Shown here: positions 36,153-43,864 of the stretch, piece after piece
How positions within the stretch are numbered: the stretch's first letter is position 1
How the letters are laid out: every line of letters begins with the position of its first letter
Assembly (NCBI GenBank): GCA_944321635.1
Contig: CALULY010000003.1
Location: forward strand, 78,399 to 142,398
DNA from: an uncultured Bacteroidaceae bacterium
Lineage (GTDB): Bacteria > Bacteroidota > Bacteroidia > Bacteroidales > Bacteroidaceae
DNA length: 64,000 bases
Direction: 5' to 3'
The notes under the pieces: model-generated
Database searches by the model: none
Told to the model about the DNA's origin: nothing
What the model saw: the letters and a program-made list of their open reading frames with translations, nothing else
Translations under genes and position numbers: made by a program

Positions 36153-36823
36153 ACGAGACCATCCGCGACATACACACCCACCGTCCCGGCACGCCCGGCT
36201 CCATCCTCAACGTCCGCCTGGGGCGCGGGGCAATCCCAGACGCAGGACCATACTCGCTCGGCCTGCACCCGTGGGACGTCTCACCCGCCACCATCCACCT
36301 CTTGGATTTGCTCGATGGAATATGCGACGACCCACGCCTCGCCGCCGTTGGCGAAGCAGGTCTCGACCGCCTCTGCCACGTCCCGCTCCCCTTGCAACTT
36401 GAGGCATTTGCGCGCCAAGCCTCAATCGCCGACCGATGCCGCAAACCGCTCATCGTGCACAACGTGCGTTGCTCCGCCGAGCTGATGGCACTCAGGCGGC
36501 AACTCCGACCCTGCGTCCCTTGGATAATCCACGGGTTCCGTGGCAAACCGCAGCTGGCACGTCAACTGTTGTCGCACGGGTTCCTCTTATCCCTCGGAGC
36601 ACGGTTCAACCCCGCCACCGCCCGCGCACTGCCACTCGACACGCTGCTCACCGAGACCGACGAAGACGCGGCAACCATCGACCAGGTGAGGGACAGCATT
36701 GCCAGCGCAACCGGGATTCCCCGCACACGACTTGACACGGCCGTGGATGCCAACGCGTCTGCTATATTCGGCATCACGGCACAGACTCACGCTCCACTTG
36801 GCTCGGGGGGACAACGGCCTTAG
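36149..36823 (+). CDS. Short TatD-family hydrolase
   Basis: A 224-residue compact TatD-like protein. It keeps [11 protein letters not shown] at the start, [10 protein letters not shown] near 35, [10 protein letters not shown] near 68 (Glu), KPLIVHNVR near 105 (His), [16 protein letters not shown] near 130 (His) and LLTETDEDA near 175 (Asp), so the metal site looks complete despite the short length. The start overlaps yidD by four bases. A second, full-size TatD protein is encoded at 27.4 kb. Pairing of a short TatD with rnpA/yidD hints at an RNA-related job, but that is only context. Confidence 0.85.
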   Translation: MNETIRDIHTHRPGTPGSILNVRLGRGAIPDAGPYSLGLHPWDVSPATIHLLDLLDGICDDPRLAAVGEAGLDRLCHVPLPLQLEAFARQASIADRCRKPLIVHNVRCSAELMALRRQLRPCVPWIIHGFRGKPQLARQLLSHGFLLSLGARFNPATARALPLDTLLTETDEDAATIDQVRDSIASATGIPRTRLDTAVDANASAIFGITAQTHAPLGSGGQRP

Positions 36824-37240
36824 GCAGACACAAACATCCATTACCCGCCGGGAAAAGTTCCATCAGGTCAGGCCTGAACCGCCATCGGATAGGACATAAA
36901 GTTCATTCAGAAGTTTTGTTTTTACTTTATGTACGGGGGAAATGAACTTTTGGTCAGACCACATCGGACTTTACGCCTGACCTCATAGCGTTTGTCACTT
37001 GGCATACCTTCCCTGGACATCACAGCCAGGTTTGCGGGACACAGATTGTGCGTCCCGGCATCATGCGTGTTGGTTGCGGATGATTGCAGGGCGTTGCAGC
37101 AGAGACACACCATGCCGTCTCCCTCCGCGTCCCTGGCCATTAACCCTGATGGCCCGTCCGCCGGGCAGAGACATACGACGCATCCCTGCCCTGCATTGGG
37201 AGCTGGCTGGCGGTTGTGGCGGCGGCGCAGGCGGATGCAT
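36824..37240. repeat. Family C repeat copy C3 in a convergent gap
   Basis: Between the converging tatD-like and ppk1 genes. Positions 36889-36980 hold the repeat: ACATAAAGTTCATT, then CAGAAGTTTTG joined directly to TTTTTACTTTATGTACGG, then 22-bp units with TTT at 36948 and 36970. Positions 36908-36950 (43 bp) are the exact reverse complement of 42852-42894. C3 equals the inverted C4 copy minus three 21-bp core units. The rest (36990-37240) shows no gene, only an imperfect inverted repeat CGGGACACA/TGCGTCCCG near 37035-37060. No terminator is evident for either gene. Confidence 0.85.
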
Positions 37241-39316
37241 TCACCTGTTGCGCCCCTTGAGGTATTCGTAGAAGTCGTATTGCGCCCTGACGCGGCGGCC
37301 GTCGTCCGACGCTTTGCGCACGTTGGCGAGACGGTCATCGACGAAGCATCCCTTCACGTTGTCCGACAATTGCAGGCGGAGCATGGTGGCAAGCTCCTCT
37401 TTGATGGCTTCGTCCTCGACCGGGACGACAGCCTCGATGCGTTTGTAGAGGTTGCGTTTCATCCAGTCGGGCGAACCGATGAACACACGCGGCTGCCCGT
37501 CGTTGCCGAAGTACCAGACTCGTGCGTGCTCAAGGAAGGTATCGACGATGCGTGTGACGCGGATGTTGCGGCTGAAGGGTTGGCCGGGCACGAGGCAACA
37601 GATGCCCCGGACTATCAAATCAATCTCGACCCCCGCCTCTGAGGCGCGGTAGAGTTCGTCAATCATGGCCTCGTCCTGGATGGCATTCATCTTGAGCACT
37701 ATCCGTCCCCGGCGGCCGCTAAGCGCGAGTTGCTTCTCGTGTTCGATCATCCTCTTGAGTTCTGTCAGGAGGTTGAAGCGTGTTACCAGCAACTTGTCAA
37801 AGACGGGGTCGGACATTTCGCCTTTGAGCAAGGCGAAGAGTTTGCGCAAATCACCGACGATGGAGGCGTCGGCGGTAAACAGGCCGCAGTCGGCATACTG
37901 CTTGGCGGTCCGCTCGTTGAAATTGCCCGTGCCGATGTAGGCATATCCTCCGCTTCCCCCGCCGGCTTGGCGGTGCAGCACCAGGGCAACCTTGGCGTGG
38001 ACTTTGAGGCCGGGGATGCATGGGATTATGCCCACACCGGCCTGGCGCAGCATTTCCGATGAGGCGATGTTGTTCTCCTCGTCAAAACGTGCCTTGAGTT
38101 CGACAAAGACGGTGACATTCTTGCCGCCCCGGGCGGCGGCTTGCAGGGCACTGATCACGGCCGAGTCCTCGGCTACGCGGTACTGCGTGACCATTATGTC
38201 CGACACGGAGGGGTCGGTGGCCGCTTCGTTGAGGAAGTCCAGGAAGTGCTCGAACGTGTGATAGGGGTAGTGCAACATGATGTCTCCACGGCTGATGCTG
38301 CCCAGCACCGAGTGGCAGGCGACCAGACGGTTGAGGTGGAAAGGCCTCGGCCGCGTCGCATCGACCGACGGCAAGCCTTGTCTGGGGAAACGGGACAGGT
38401 CTTCGAGGTTGAGATGCTTGTCGCCCTGGACGAGTTCGTCGGGCTTTATGCCAAACATCGCGACGAGGTGTTCGAGCATCGAGTGCGGCATTTGCCTGTC
38501 GTAGACGAACCTGCACACGGCCCCCATCTTGCGTTTCTTGAGCTTGCTGCGCAGCTCGTTGACCATTTCGCTGCCCGCCACGCTCTCGTCCACGAGGAGA
38601 TCCGCGTCGCGGGATATCTTGAAGCAGTAGCCGCACTCGACGATGTAGCCCGGGAACATCTTGCCGACACAAGCCTTGATTATGTCCTCCATGAACATCA
38701 CAAAGCGCATCCCGTTGCAGGGCGGCAGCTCGATGAAACGGGGAACGTGGGTGTAGGGCATCTTCATCATGTAGTACACCGGCTTGCTCCCTACCCCTCC
38801 GCCATCGAGACGCTTGTACATCCGCAATGCCATGTAAAGGCGATTGCCACGCAGGAAGACGTTGATGTTGCCTTTGTCCAACGGCACCGGTTGCAGGTAG
38901 GGGAATATCTCTTCGTTGAAGCAGCTGTTGAGGAACTTGCGGTGGAACTCCCTCACCTCGCTGTCTTGGCAAAAGACGACTTTCTCGGCTTCGAGATCGG
39001 GGAGTATCTCATGCTCAAACACCTTTATCCTGAACTCCAACTGCCTGTCAACCTCCCGTGCGATGTCGTCAATCAGCGAATTGGCTTCCTCGACGCTCTC
39101 CTCCAGCTGGCGGCGCGCGGCGGAGGCTGCCTTGTGTTCCGCCACACGAATGCGGTAGAACTCTTCAAGGTTGGAAGTATATATGGAGATGAAATTGATG
39201 CGTTCCGACACCGGCAGCGACCTGTCGGCGGCTTCCATCAGTACGCGGAAGTTGAAGGACAGCCAGCTTATGTCCCTCTTGAAATACTTGTAGCTCGTTT
39301 CGTCTGTCATCATCAT
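37241..39316 (-). CDS. ppk1: Polyphosphate kinase 1
   Basis: A 691-residue PPK1 that builds long polyphosphate chains from ATP. The frame continues 40 codons upstream, but the run of three ATGs at 39310-39316 before TDETSYKYFKRDISWLSFN is the natural start. Domains: N-terminal helical domain with YTSNLEEFYRIRVAEHK near 52, head domain, then two PLD-like catalytic domains. The phospho-histidine is in GLKVHAKVALVLHR, with GYAYIGTGNFNERTAKQYADCG soon after, and the second half holds FLEHARVWYFGNDG and FIGSPDWMKRNLYKRIEAV. It shares a divergent promoter region with the YfcE-like gene. Confidence 0.96.
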   Translation of the reverse strand: MMMTDETSYKYFKRDISWLSFNFRVLMEAADRSLPVSERINFISIYTSNLEEFYRIRVAEHKAASAARRQLEESVEEANSLIDDIAREVDRQLEFRIKVFEHEILPDLEAEKVVFCQDSEVREFHRKFLNSCFNEEIFPYLQPVPLDKGNINVFLRGNRLYMALRMYKRLDGGGVGSKPVYYMMKMPYTHVPRFIELPPCNGMRFVMFMEDIIKACVGKMFPGYIVECGYCFKISRDADLLVDESVAGSEMVNELRSKLKKRKMGAVCRFVYDRQMPHSMLEHLVAMFGIKPDELVQGDKHLNLEDLSRFPRQGLPSVDATRPRPFHLNRLVACHSVLGSISRGDIMLHYPYHTFEHFLDFLNEAATDPSVSDIMVTQYRVAEDSAVISALQAAARGGKNVTVFVELKARFDEENNIASSEMLRQAGVGIIPCIPGLKVHAKVALVLHRQAGGGSGGYAYIGTGNFNERTAKQYADCGLFTADASIVGDLRKLFALLKGEMSDPVFDKLLVTRFNLLTELKRMIEHEKQLALSGRRGRIVLKMNAIQDEAMIDELYRASEAGVEIDLIVRGICCLVPGQPFSRNIRVTRIVDTFLEHARVWYFGNDGQPRVFIGSPDWMKRNLYKRIEAVVPVEDEAIKEELATMLRLQLSDNVKGCFVDDRLANVRKASDDGRRVRAQYDFYEYLKGRNR

Positions 39317-39363
39317 GTGTTTTTCATTGTCCAATATGCACAAATCGGTGCCAAGGACGCAGG

Positions 39364-39386
39364 CAAAAGTAAAATTAATATCTTTG
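39364..39386. promoter_or_regulatory. Divergent promoter boxes for ppk1 and the phosphodiesterase gene
   Basis: TACTTTTG on the minus strand (39364-39371) serves ppk1. TATCTTTG on the plus strand (39379-39386) serves the YfcE-like gene, 21 bases before its ATG. The two -7 boxes are only 7 bases apart, so the two promoters probably interfere. Confidence 0.6.
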
Positions 39387-39407
39387 AAAGCCAAAAAGCA
39401 TATAATA

Positions 39408-39914
39408 ATGAAAAGGATAGGTCTCTTGTCAGACACACATGGATGCTGGGATTACAGCTATTTGGACTTCTTCAGCAGCTGCGACGAGGTGTGGCACGCC
39501 GGCGACATCGGTTCGGTCGGGATAATCGAGCGGTTTGAATCGTTCCGCCCGTTCCGCGCCGTCTACGGCAACATCGACAGCGCGGATGTCAGGGCAAGGA
39601 CACGGGAGACGTTGCGTTTCACCATCGAAGGGATGACGGTGATGATCAAGCACATCGGCGGCTATCCCGGACACTACGACCGCTCGGTGGCTGGGTTGCT
39701 TGCCGCCGACCCGCCTCAAATCTTCATCAGCGGCCACTCGCACATCCTCCGCGTGATGTACGACAAACGGCTCGGCATCCTGCACGTCAATCCTGGTGCT
39801 GCGGGACAATACGGGCTGCACAAGGTCAGGACGCTGGTACGGTTCACCATAGACGATGGCAAGGCGGCCGACCTTGAGGTCATGGAACTGCCCCGCCGCG
39901 CCGTAGGCTATTGA
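39408..39914 (+). CDS. YfcE/MJ0936-family phosphodiesterase
   Basis: A 168-residue calcineurin-like metallophosphoesterase. Metal ligands: GLLSDTHGCWD near 5 (Asp, His), EVWHAGDIGS near 28 (Asp), VYGNID near 53 (Asn), IKHIGGYPG near 80 (His) and FISGHSHILRV near 105 (His-Ser-His). It hydrolyses phosphodiesters; the natural substrate is unknown. The short ATG start MKRIGLLSDTHG is preferred over the longer frame, which overlaps the promoter. It is 43 bases upstream of the antiporter gene. Confidence 0.92.
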   Translation: MKRIGLLSDTHGCWDYSYLDFFSSCDEVWHAGDIGSVGIIERFESFRPFRAVYGNIDSADVRARTRETLRFTIEGMTVMIKHIGGYPGHYDRSVAGLLAADPPQIFISGHSHILRVMYDKRLGILHVNPGAAGQYGLHKVRTLVRFTIDDGKAADLEVMELPRRAVGY

Positions 39915-39957
39915 CACCACGACAATTACAAAGACAAGAAACAAAAGACACAGACAC

Positions 39958-41448
39958 ATGGCATTCTCAGCGGAAAACATTTTGCTCGTCGGCTCAGTGC
40001 TGATATTCGTGAGCATCATCATCAGCAAGACAGGTTACAGGTTCGGCATCCCGACGTTGTTGATGTTCCTCATAGTAGGTATGCTGTTCGGCAGCGACGG
40101 TCTCGGGCTGCAATTCAACAATGCCCACGAGGCGCAATTCATCGGGACGATAGCGTTGAGCATCATCCTTTTCACCGGCGGCATGGATACCAAGTTCTCC
40201 GAGATACGGCCTGTCATCGTCCCAGGCCTGCTGCTTTCTACGGTCGGGGTGGTCGTCACGACGTTGTTGACGGGAGCATTCATCTACTTCATCACAGGAT
40301 GGGACAAGGCGATTGACATGTCACTGGCAACATCCATCCTGCTTGCAGCCACGATGTCCTCCACCGACTCGGCATCTGTCTTCAATCTGCTGCGATCACA
40401 AAGGATGAACCTCAAGGACAACCTGCGCCCCATGCTCGAACTGGAGAGCGGCAGCAACGACCCCATGGCATATATGTTGACCATCGTCATGCTGCAAATC
40501 ATAACTGCCGGCGAAATCAATGCCGCAACCATAGCAAAGGAGATAGCACTGCAATTCCTCTTCGGCGGCTGCATAGGCTATGCCATGGGCAAGGCGGCGG
40601 TCAAGCTGCTGCAAAAGATCGACCTGCCCAACCCGTCGCTCTACCCCATACTGCTGCTGAGCATGGTCATCTTCACGTTCACGATGACCGACGCGATTGA
40701 TGGCAACGGCTATTTGGCCGTCTACCTCATGGGCATCATCGTCGGCAACGAGAGGATAGTCAACAAGAGGGAGGTATCCACGTTCATGGAAGGTCTGACG
40801 TGGCTGTTCCAGATAGTGATGTTCATCATCCTCGGCCTGCTCGTCAACCCCCACGAGATGCTGCCCATCACAGGCATAGGCTTGTTGATTGCCGTGTTCA
40901 TGATTCTTGTGGCACGCCCCGCCAGCGTGCTGGTCTGCCTGCTGCCTTTCAGGAAAATGAAGAAGACATCCAAGCTCTTCATCTCCTGGGTCGGGCTGCG
41001 CGGGGCGACACCCATAATCTTCGCCACCTATCCGGTCATCGAGGGCATCGACGGCTCAGACTACATCTTCAACATAGTCTTTTTCATAACCCTGCTGTCG
41101 CTGCTCATACAGGGCACTACCATATCGTCATTCGCCAGGAAACTCCACCTCGACTTGCCCGAAGAACCTAAAGGCAACGAATTCGGCGTAGAGATCACCG
41201 AGGACGTCGGTTCGTCGCTCAACGAGATAACACTCACCAAAGCAATGCTCGCCAACGGCAACAAGCTCAAAGACATGAACCTTCCCAAGGGCTGCCTCGT
41301 CATGATGGTCAAGCGGGGCAACGAATTCATCATCCCTAACGGGCAGGTCGAACTCTACGAAGGTGACAAGCTGCTCATCATTTCCGAGGAGAAGCGGGAC
41401 GGGCAGACGCATCCCGGCCAACCCTGCGACGAGCTGAAGCACAGATGA
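39958..41448 (+). CDS. Potassium/proton antiporter (CPA1, NhaP2/CvrA type)
   Basis: A 496-residue membrane antiporter. About 12 membrane helices cover residues 5-385, beginning ENILLVGSVLIFVSIIISKT; the ion-binding region is SSTDSASVFNLL near 140 with ELESGSNDPMAYMLT near 163, the DP pair that binds cations. A cytosolic TrkA_C domain follows, from about 395 to 480 (LTKAMLANGNKLKDMNLPKG), which senses nucleotides or ions in relatives. It exchanges K+ for H+ in pH and volume control. Its 3' end overlaps the 3' end of the opposite-strand EamA gene by 71 bases. Confidence 0.9.
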   Translation: MAFSAENILLVGSVLIFVSIIISKTGYRFGIPTLLMFLIVGMLFGSDGLGLQFNNAHEAQFIGTIALSIILFTGGMDTKFSEIRPVIVPGLLLSTVGVVVTTLLTGAFIYFITGWDKAIDMSLATSILLAATMSSTDSASVFNLLRSQRMNLKDNLRPMLELESGSNDPMAYMLTIVMLQIITAGEINAATIAKEIALQFLFGGCIGYAMGKAAVKLLQKIDLPNPSLYPILLLSMVIFTFTMTDAIDGNGYLAVYLMGIIVGNERIVNKREVSTFMEGLTWLFQIVMFIILGLLVNPHEMLPITGIGLLIAVFMILVARPASVLVCLLPFRKMKKTSKLFISWVGLRGATPIIFATYPVIEGIDGSDYIFNIVFFITLLSLLIQGTTISSFARKLHLDLPEEPKGNEFGVEITEDVGSSLNEITLTKAMLANGNKLKDMNLPKGCLVMMVKRGNEFIIPNGQVELYEGDKLLIISEEKRDGQTHPGQPCDELKHR

Positions 41449-42310
41449 CAAGCACCACGGCAGCCAGCACCGCCGCTATCCCGGCTCCCTGCCCCACGGT
41501 GAAACTCTCGCCAAGGAACAACGCCCCCATGCAAACCGCCGTGAGCGGCTCAAGGCAACCGAGGATGGCCGACATGGTTGACCCGATGCGCTGGATGGCG
41601 AGTATCAGCGTCAAGTCAGACACGAGCGTCGCCACGATGGCAAGCAAGATGATGTGGACGAAAGACCCCCAGTCGGGGAAGCCCGAAATCTCGCCGTCGG
41701 CCAGCAGGCAATTCACCAGGAATATCACCATCCCGACCGACAACACATAGAACGTCGCCTTCAACCCATCCATGCGGTTGATGCACGAGCGGTTTACCAC
41801 TATTATATAACAGGCATACGTCAGGACGGTCGAGAATGCCATAGCATAACCCCGCACATTGACCTCAGCCCCGTGCTCGACACCGCTCAACAGATAGACC
41901 CCGCACAACGCCAGCACCACCGCCACATAAAGAAAGACGGATGCCCGCTCCTTGAACACCAACGACATCACGACCGACACGACGACGGGATAGAGGAAAT
42001 GGATCGTCGTCGCAGTCCCGCTCGGGATGTAGACGTATGAGCTTGTCAGCACCAGCGACGTCGCGGCATAGAGCAGACCGAGCACCAGGAGGAATCTCAG
42101 TTCGCGCCTGCTGACACGCAACGAGCCCCCGCGCAGCAACAACACCACACCGACAGCAAGGCTCGAAAACAGGAATCGGTAAAAAACGACCGAGTTGACC
42201 AGCATCCCGGCCCGCATAGGCGGGATGGCAAACAGCGGGATCAGCCCGAAAGTCGATGATGACACCAGCGCGCAGGCAATGCCCTTGACACGTTCAAACC
42301 GCCCGTTCAC
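41378..42310 (-). CDS. EamA/DMT-family transporter
   Basis: A 310-residue drug/metabolite-type exporter with ten membrane helices in two five-helix EamA repeats: IACALVSSSTFGLIPLFA opens the first and AFSTVLTYACYIIVVNRSC opens the second. LVLTSSYVYIPSGTATTIHF near 88 and LILAIQRIGSTMSAILGCLEP near 240 are the conserved ends of the repeats. The substrate is unknown. The C-terminus is a basic tail. The start overlaps the stop of the upstream gene by ATGA, so the two are coupled. Confidence 0.9.
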   Translation of the reverse strand: MNGRFERVKGIACALVSSSTFGLIPLFAIPPMRAGMLVNSVVFYRFLFSSLAVGVVLLLRGGSLRVSRRELRFLLVLGLLYAATSLVLTSSYVYIPSGTATTIHFLYPVVVSVVMSLVFKERASVFLYVAVVLALCGVYLLSGVEHGAEVNVRGYAMAFSTVLTYACYIIVVNRSCINRMDGLKATFYVLSVGMVIFLVNCLLADGEISGFPDWGSFVHIILLAIVATLVSDLTLILAIQRIGSTMSAILGCLEPLTAVCMGALFLGESFTVGQGAGIAAVLAAVVLVICASARRRVGRDASARPASPRK

Positions 42311-42711
42311 AACGCATCACCTCCTCTTTCAAGCACATCCCAGAACCTCGCCGGCAGGAACACGTTGCCCAGGCCCGCCGCACGCGCAAACAGCGGCGCG
42401 ATGTCGTTAGGCGTGAAGCCGGCGATGCCGCACCCGACCTCCGTCACCAGGAAACGCAACCTGGGATGCCCCTCGGCGAAATCAATGAAACCATCGACAT
42501 AAGGCTTGATGGCCGACGGACCACCGTGCATCGTGGGTATGGCATACGTGCGCCCATGCAGCCCCACACCCTGTCCCCACTCGGCACCCCACTTGCGCCA
42601 GGCCTGCAAGGCAGCCCCGCCGCCATGATGCCCGGCGATGTTGCTGCCAAACACAAACACCTCGTCCTCAGCAAGCTCCGTGATGCGGGCAGGTGAAATC
42701 CTCCTTTCCAT
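42307..42711 (-). CDS. Macro-domain-like protein, A1S_2505 type
   Basis: A 134-residue protein with VFVFGSNIAGHHGGGAALQA near 15, WGAEWGQGVGLHGRTYAIPT near 38, and FLVTEVGCGIAGFTPNDIAPLF near 88. These Gly-rich loops resemble a macro-domain ADP-ribose pocket and match a small family also found in phages (A1S_2505-like). It may process or bind ADP-ribose derivatives, but activity is unproven. The start at MERRISPARITEL is preferred because it has a GGAGG-like run nearby; a longer frame exists. It is coupled with the EamA gene. Confidence 0.75.
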   Translation of the reverse strand: MERRISPARITELAEDEVFVFGSNIAGHHGGGAALQAWRKWGAEWGQGVGLHGRTYAIPTMHGGPSAIKPYVDGFIDFAEGHPRLRFLVTEVGCGIAGFTPNDIAPLFARAAGLGNVFLPARFWDVLERGGDAL

Positions 42712-43060
42712 AATCACACTATTTTGATTCCAGATCGTCCGTACAGCGGACAATGCCCCGCCCCAGCACGTGCGGGGACTGCTGCAAAATTAACCCTTGG
42801 CCCACATTCCGCAACACCTGGGAGGAGGATAAAATCCACGGCCCGGTGCTTAAAGTTCATTTCCCCCGTACATAAAGTAAAAACAAAACTTCTGTTTATA
42901 TATTCAGAACTTTTGTTTATATAAACAGAACTTTTGAATATATAAACAAAACTTCTGAATGAACTTTATGTCAGACCCAATGGAGGTTTAGGCCTGACCC
43001 ATGCGGACTTTAGGTCTGACATAAGCAAGACAGATGCCGGGGGCAGGCGGCAAAAAGGTC
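42712..43060. repeat. Family C repeat array (copy C4)
   Basis: Reverse-oriented arm at 42852-42880, AT-rich core units at 42889, 42910, 42931 and 42952 (21 bp apart, for example CAGAACTTTTG then TTTATATAAAC), then forward arm units with TTT at 42965, 42987 and 43009 (22 bp apart: GAACTTTATGTCAGACC, GAGGTTTAGGCCTGACC, GGACTTTAGGTCTGAC). It lies between two divergent genes. The first 130 bases after the macro-like gene start show nothing clear. Confidence 0.85.
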
Positions 43061-43068
43061 TGACCTTG

Positions 43069-43088
43069 TTTTGCCAATAGTGGCAAAA
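43069..43088. promoter_or_regulatory. Perfect palindrome overlapping the -33 box: likely operator
   Basis: TTTTGCCAATAGTGGCAAAA is an 8-bp perfect inverted repeat with a 4-base spacer. It covers the -33 TTTG and most of the spacer of the promoter for the IscU-like gene, ideal for a dimeric repressor. The regulator is not known. Confidence 0.6.
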
Positions 43089-43100
43089 ACGATAATTTTG
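43070..43100 (+). promoter_or_regulatory. Promoter of the IscU-like/GGGtGRT operon
   Basis: TTTG (43070-43073), 19 bases, TAATTTTG (43093-43100): both boxes match the Bacteroidota consensus exactly. The ATG at 43143 is 43 bases downstream. Confidence 0.8.
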
Positions 43101-43142
43101 CATCAACTAATATTCTTCATTTTATTTATTTACCATACAATT

Positions 43143-43844
43143 ATGACCTATTCACACGAAGTAGAACACATGTGTGTTGTAAAGAAAGGTCCAAACCACG
43201 GACCGGCTCCAATCCCGGAAGAGGGGAAGTGGATCAAATCCAAAGAGATCAAGGACGTATCCGGCCTGACACATGGTGTGGGATGGTGCGCACCGCAACA
43301 AGGGGCGTGCAAGCTGACACTCAACGTCAAGGAGGGAGTCATCCAGGAAGCCCTCGTCGAGACGCTCGGCTGCTCGGGCATGACCCACTCTGCCGCCATG
43401 GCAGCTGAGATCCTGCCGGGCAAGACTATCCTCGAAGCGCTCAACACCGACCTGGTGTGCGACGCGATCAACACGGCGATGCGCGAGCTTTTCCTGCAAA
43501 TCGTCTACGGCCGCACACAGTCCGCATTCTCTGAAGGCGGGTTGATGATCGGGGCTGGCCTCGAAGACCTCGGCAAAGGCCTCCGCAGCCAGGTGGGCAC
43601 GCTCTATGGCACGCTGGCAAAAGGCCCGCGCTACCTGGAGATGACCGAGGGCTACATCAAGCGCGTCGCGCTTGACAAGAACGACGAGATCTGCGGCTAC
43701 GAGTTCGTGCACCTCGGCAAGTTCATGGAAGAGATAAAGAAAGGCACTGATGCCAACGAAGCCCTCAAGAAGGTCACTGGCACTTACGGCCGCTTCACCC
43801 CCGAGGCAGGCGCAGTCAAATACATCGACCCACGTCAAGAATAA
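43143..43844 (+). CDS. IscU-like Fe-S scaffold protein paired with GGGtGRT protein
   Basis: A 233-residue protein in the family usually annotated as Fe-S cluster assembly scaffold. Conserved Cys are in GVGWCAPQQGACKLTLNV near 50 and VETLGCSGMTHSAAMAAEIL near 75, the latter similar to the NifU/IscU Cys-Ser-x-x-S/T-H pocket. No signal peptide is present: the upstream hydrophobic frame is promoter DNA, and MTYSHEVEHMC is the start. It is always found with a GGGtGRT protein, here 20 bases downstream after an AAGGAGG site. What the pair makes or repairs is not known. Confidence 0.85.
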   Translation: MTYSHEVEHMCVVKKGPNHGPAPIPEEGKWIKSKEIKDVSGLTHGVGWCAPQQGACKLTLNVKEGVIQEALVETLGCSGMTHSAAMAAEILPGKTILEALNTDLVCDAINTAMRELFLQIVYGRTQSAFSEGGLMIGAGLEDLGKGLRSQVGTLYGTLAKGPRYLEMTEGYIKRVALDKNDEICGYEFVHLGKFMEEIKKGTDANEALKKVTGTYGRFTPEAGAVKYIDPRQE

Positions 43845-43864
43845 GAAAGGAGGAGACTACAACT

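Noticed and set aside
37000-37240. Possible small gene or tRNA in the gap between the tatD-like gene and ppk1
   Set aside because: No cloverleaf, no ribosome site and no recognisable protein; only a weak inverted repeat is seen.
38141-39538. 465-codon open frame opposite ppk1
   Set aside because: Mirror frame of a well-supported polyphosphate kinase; no family features.
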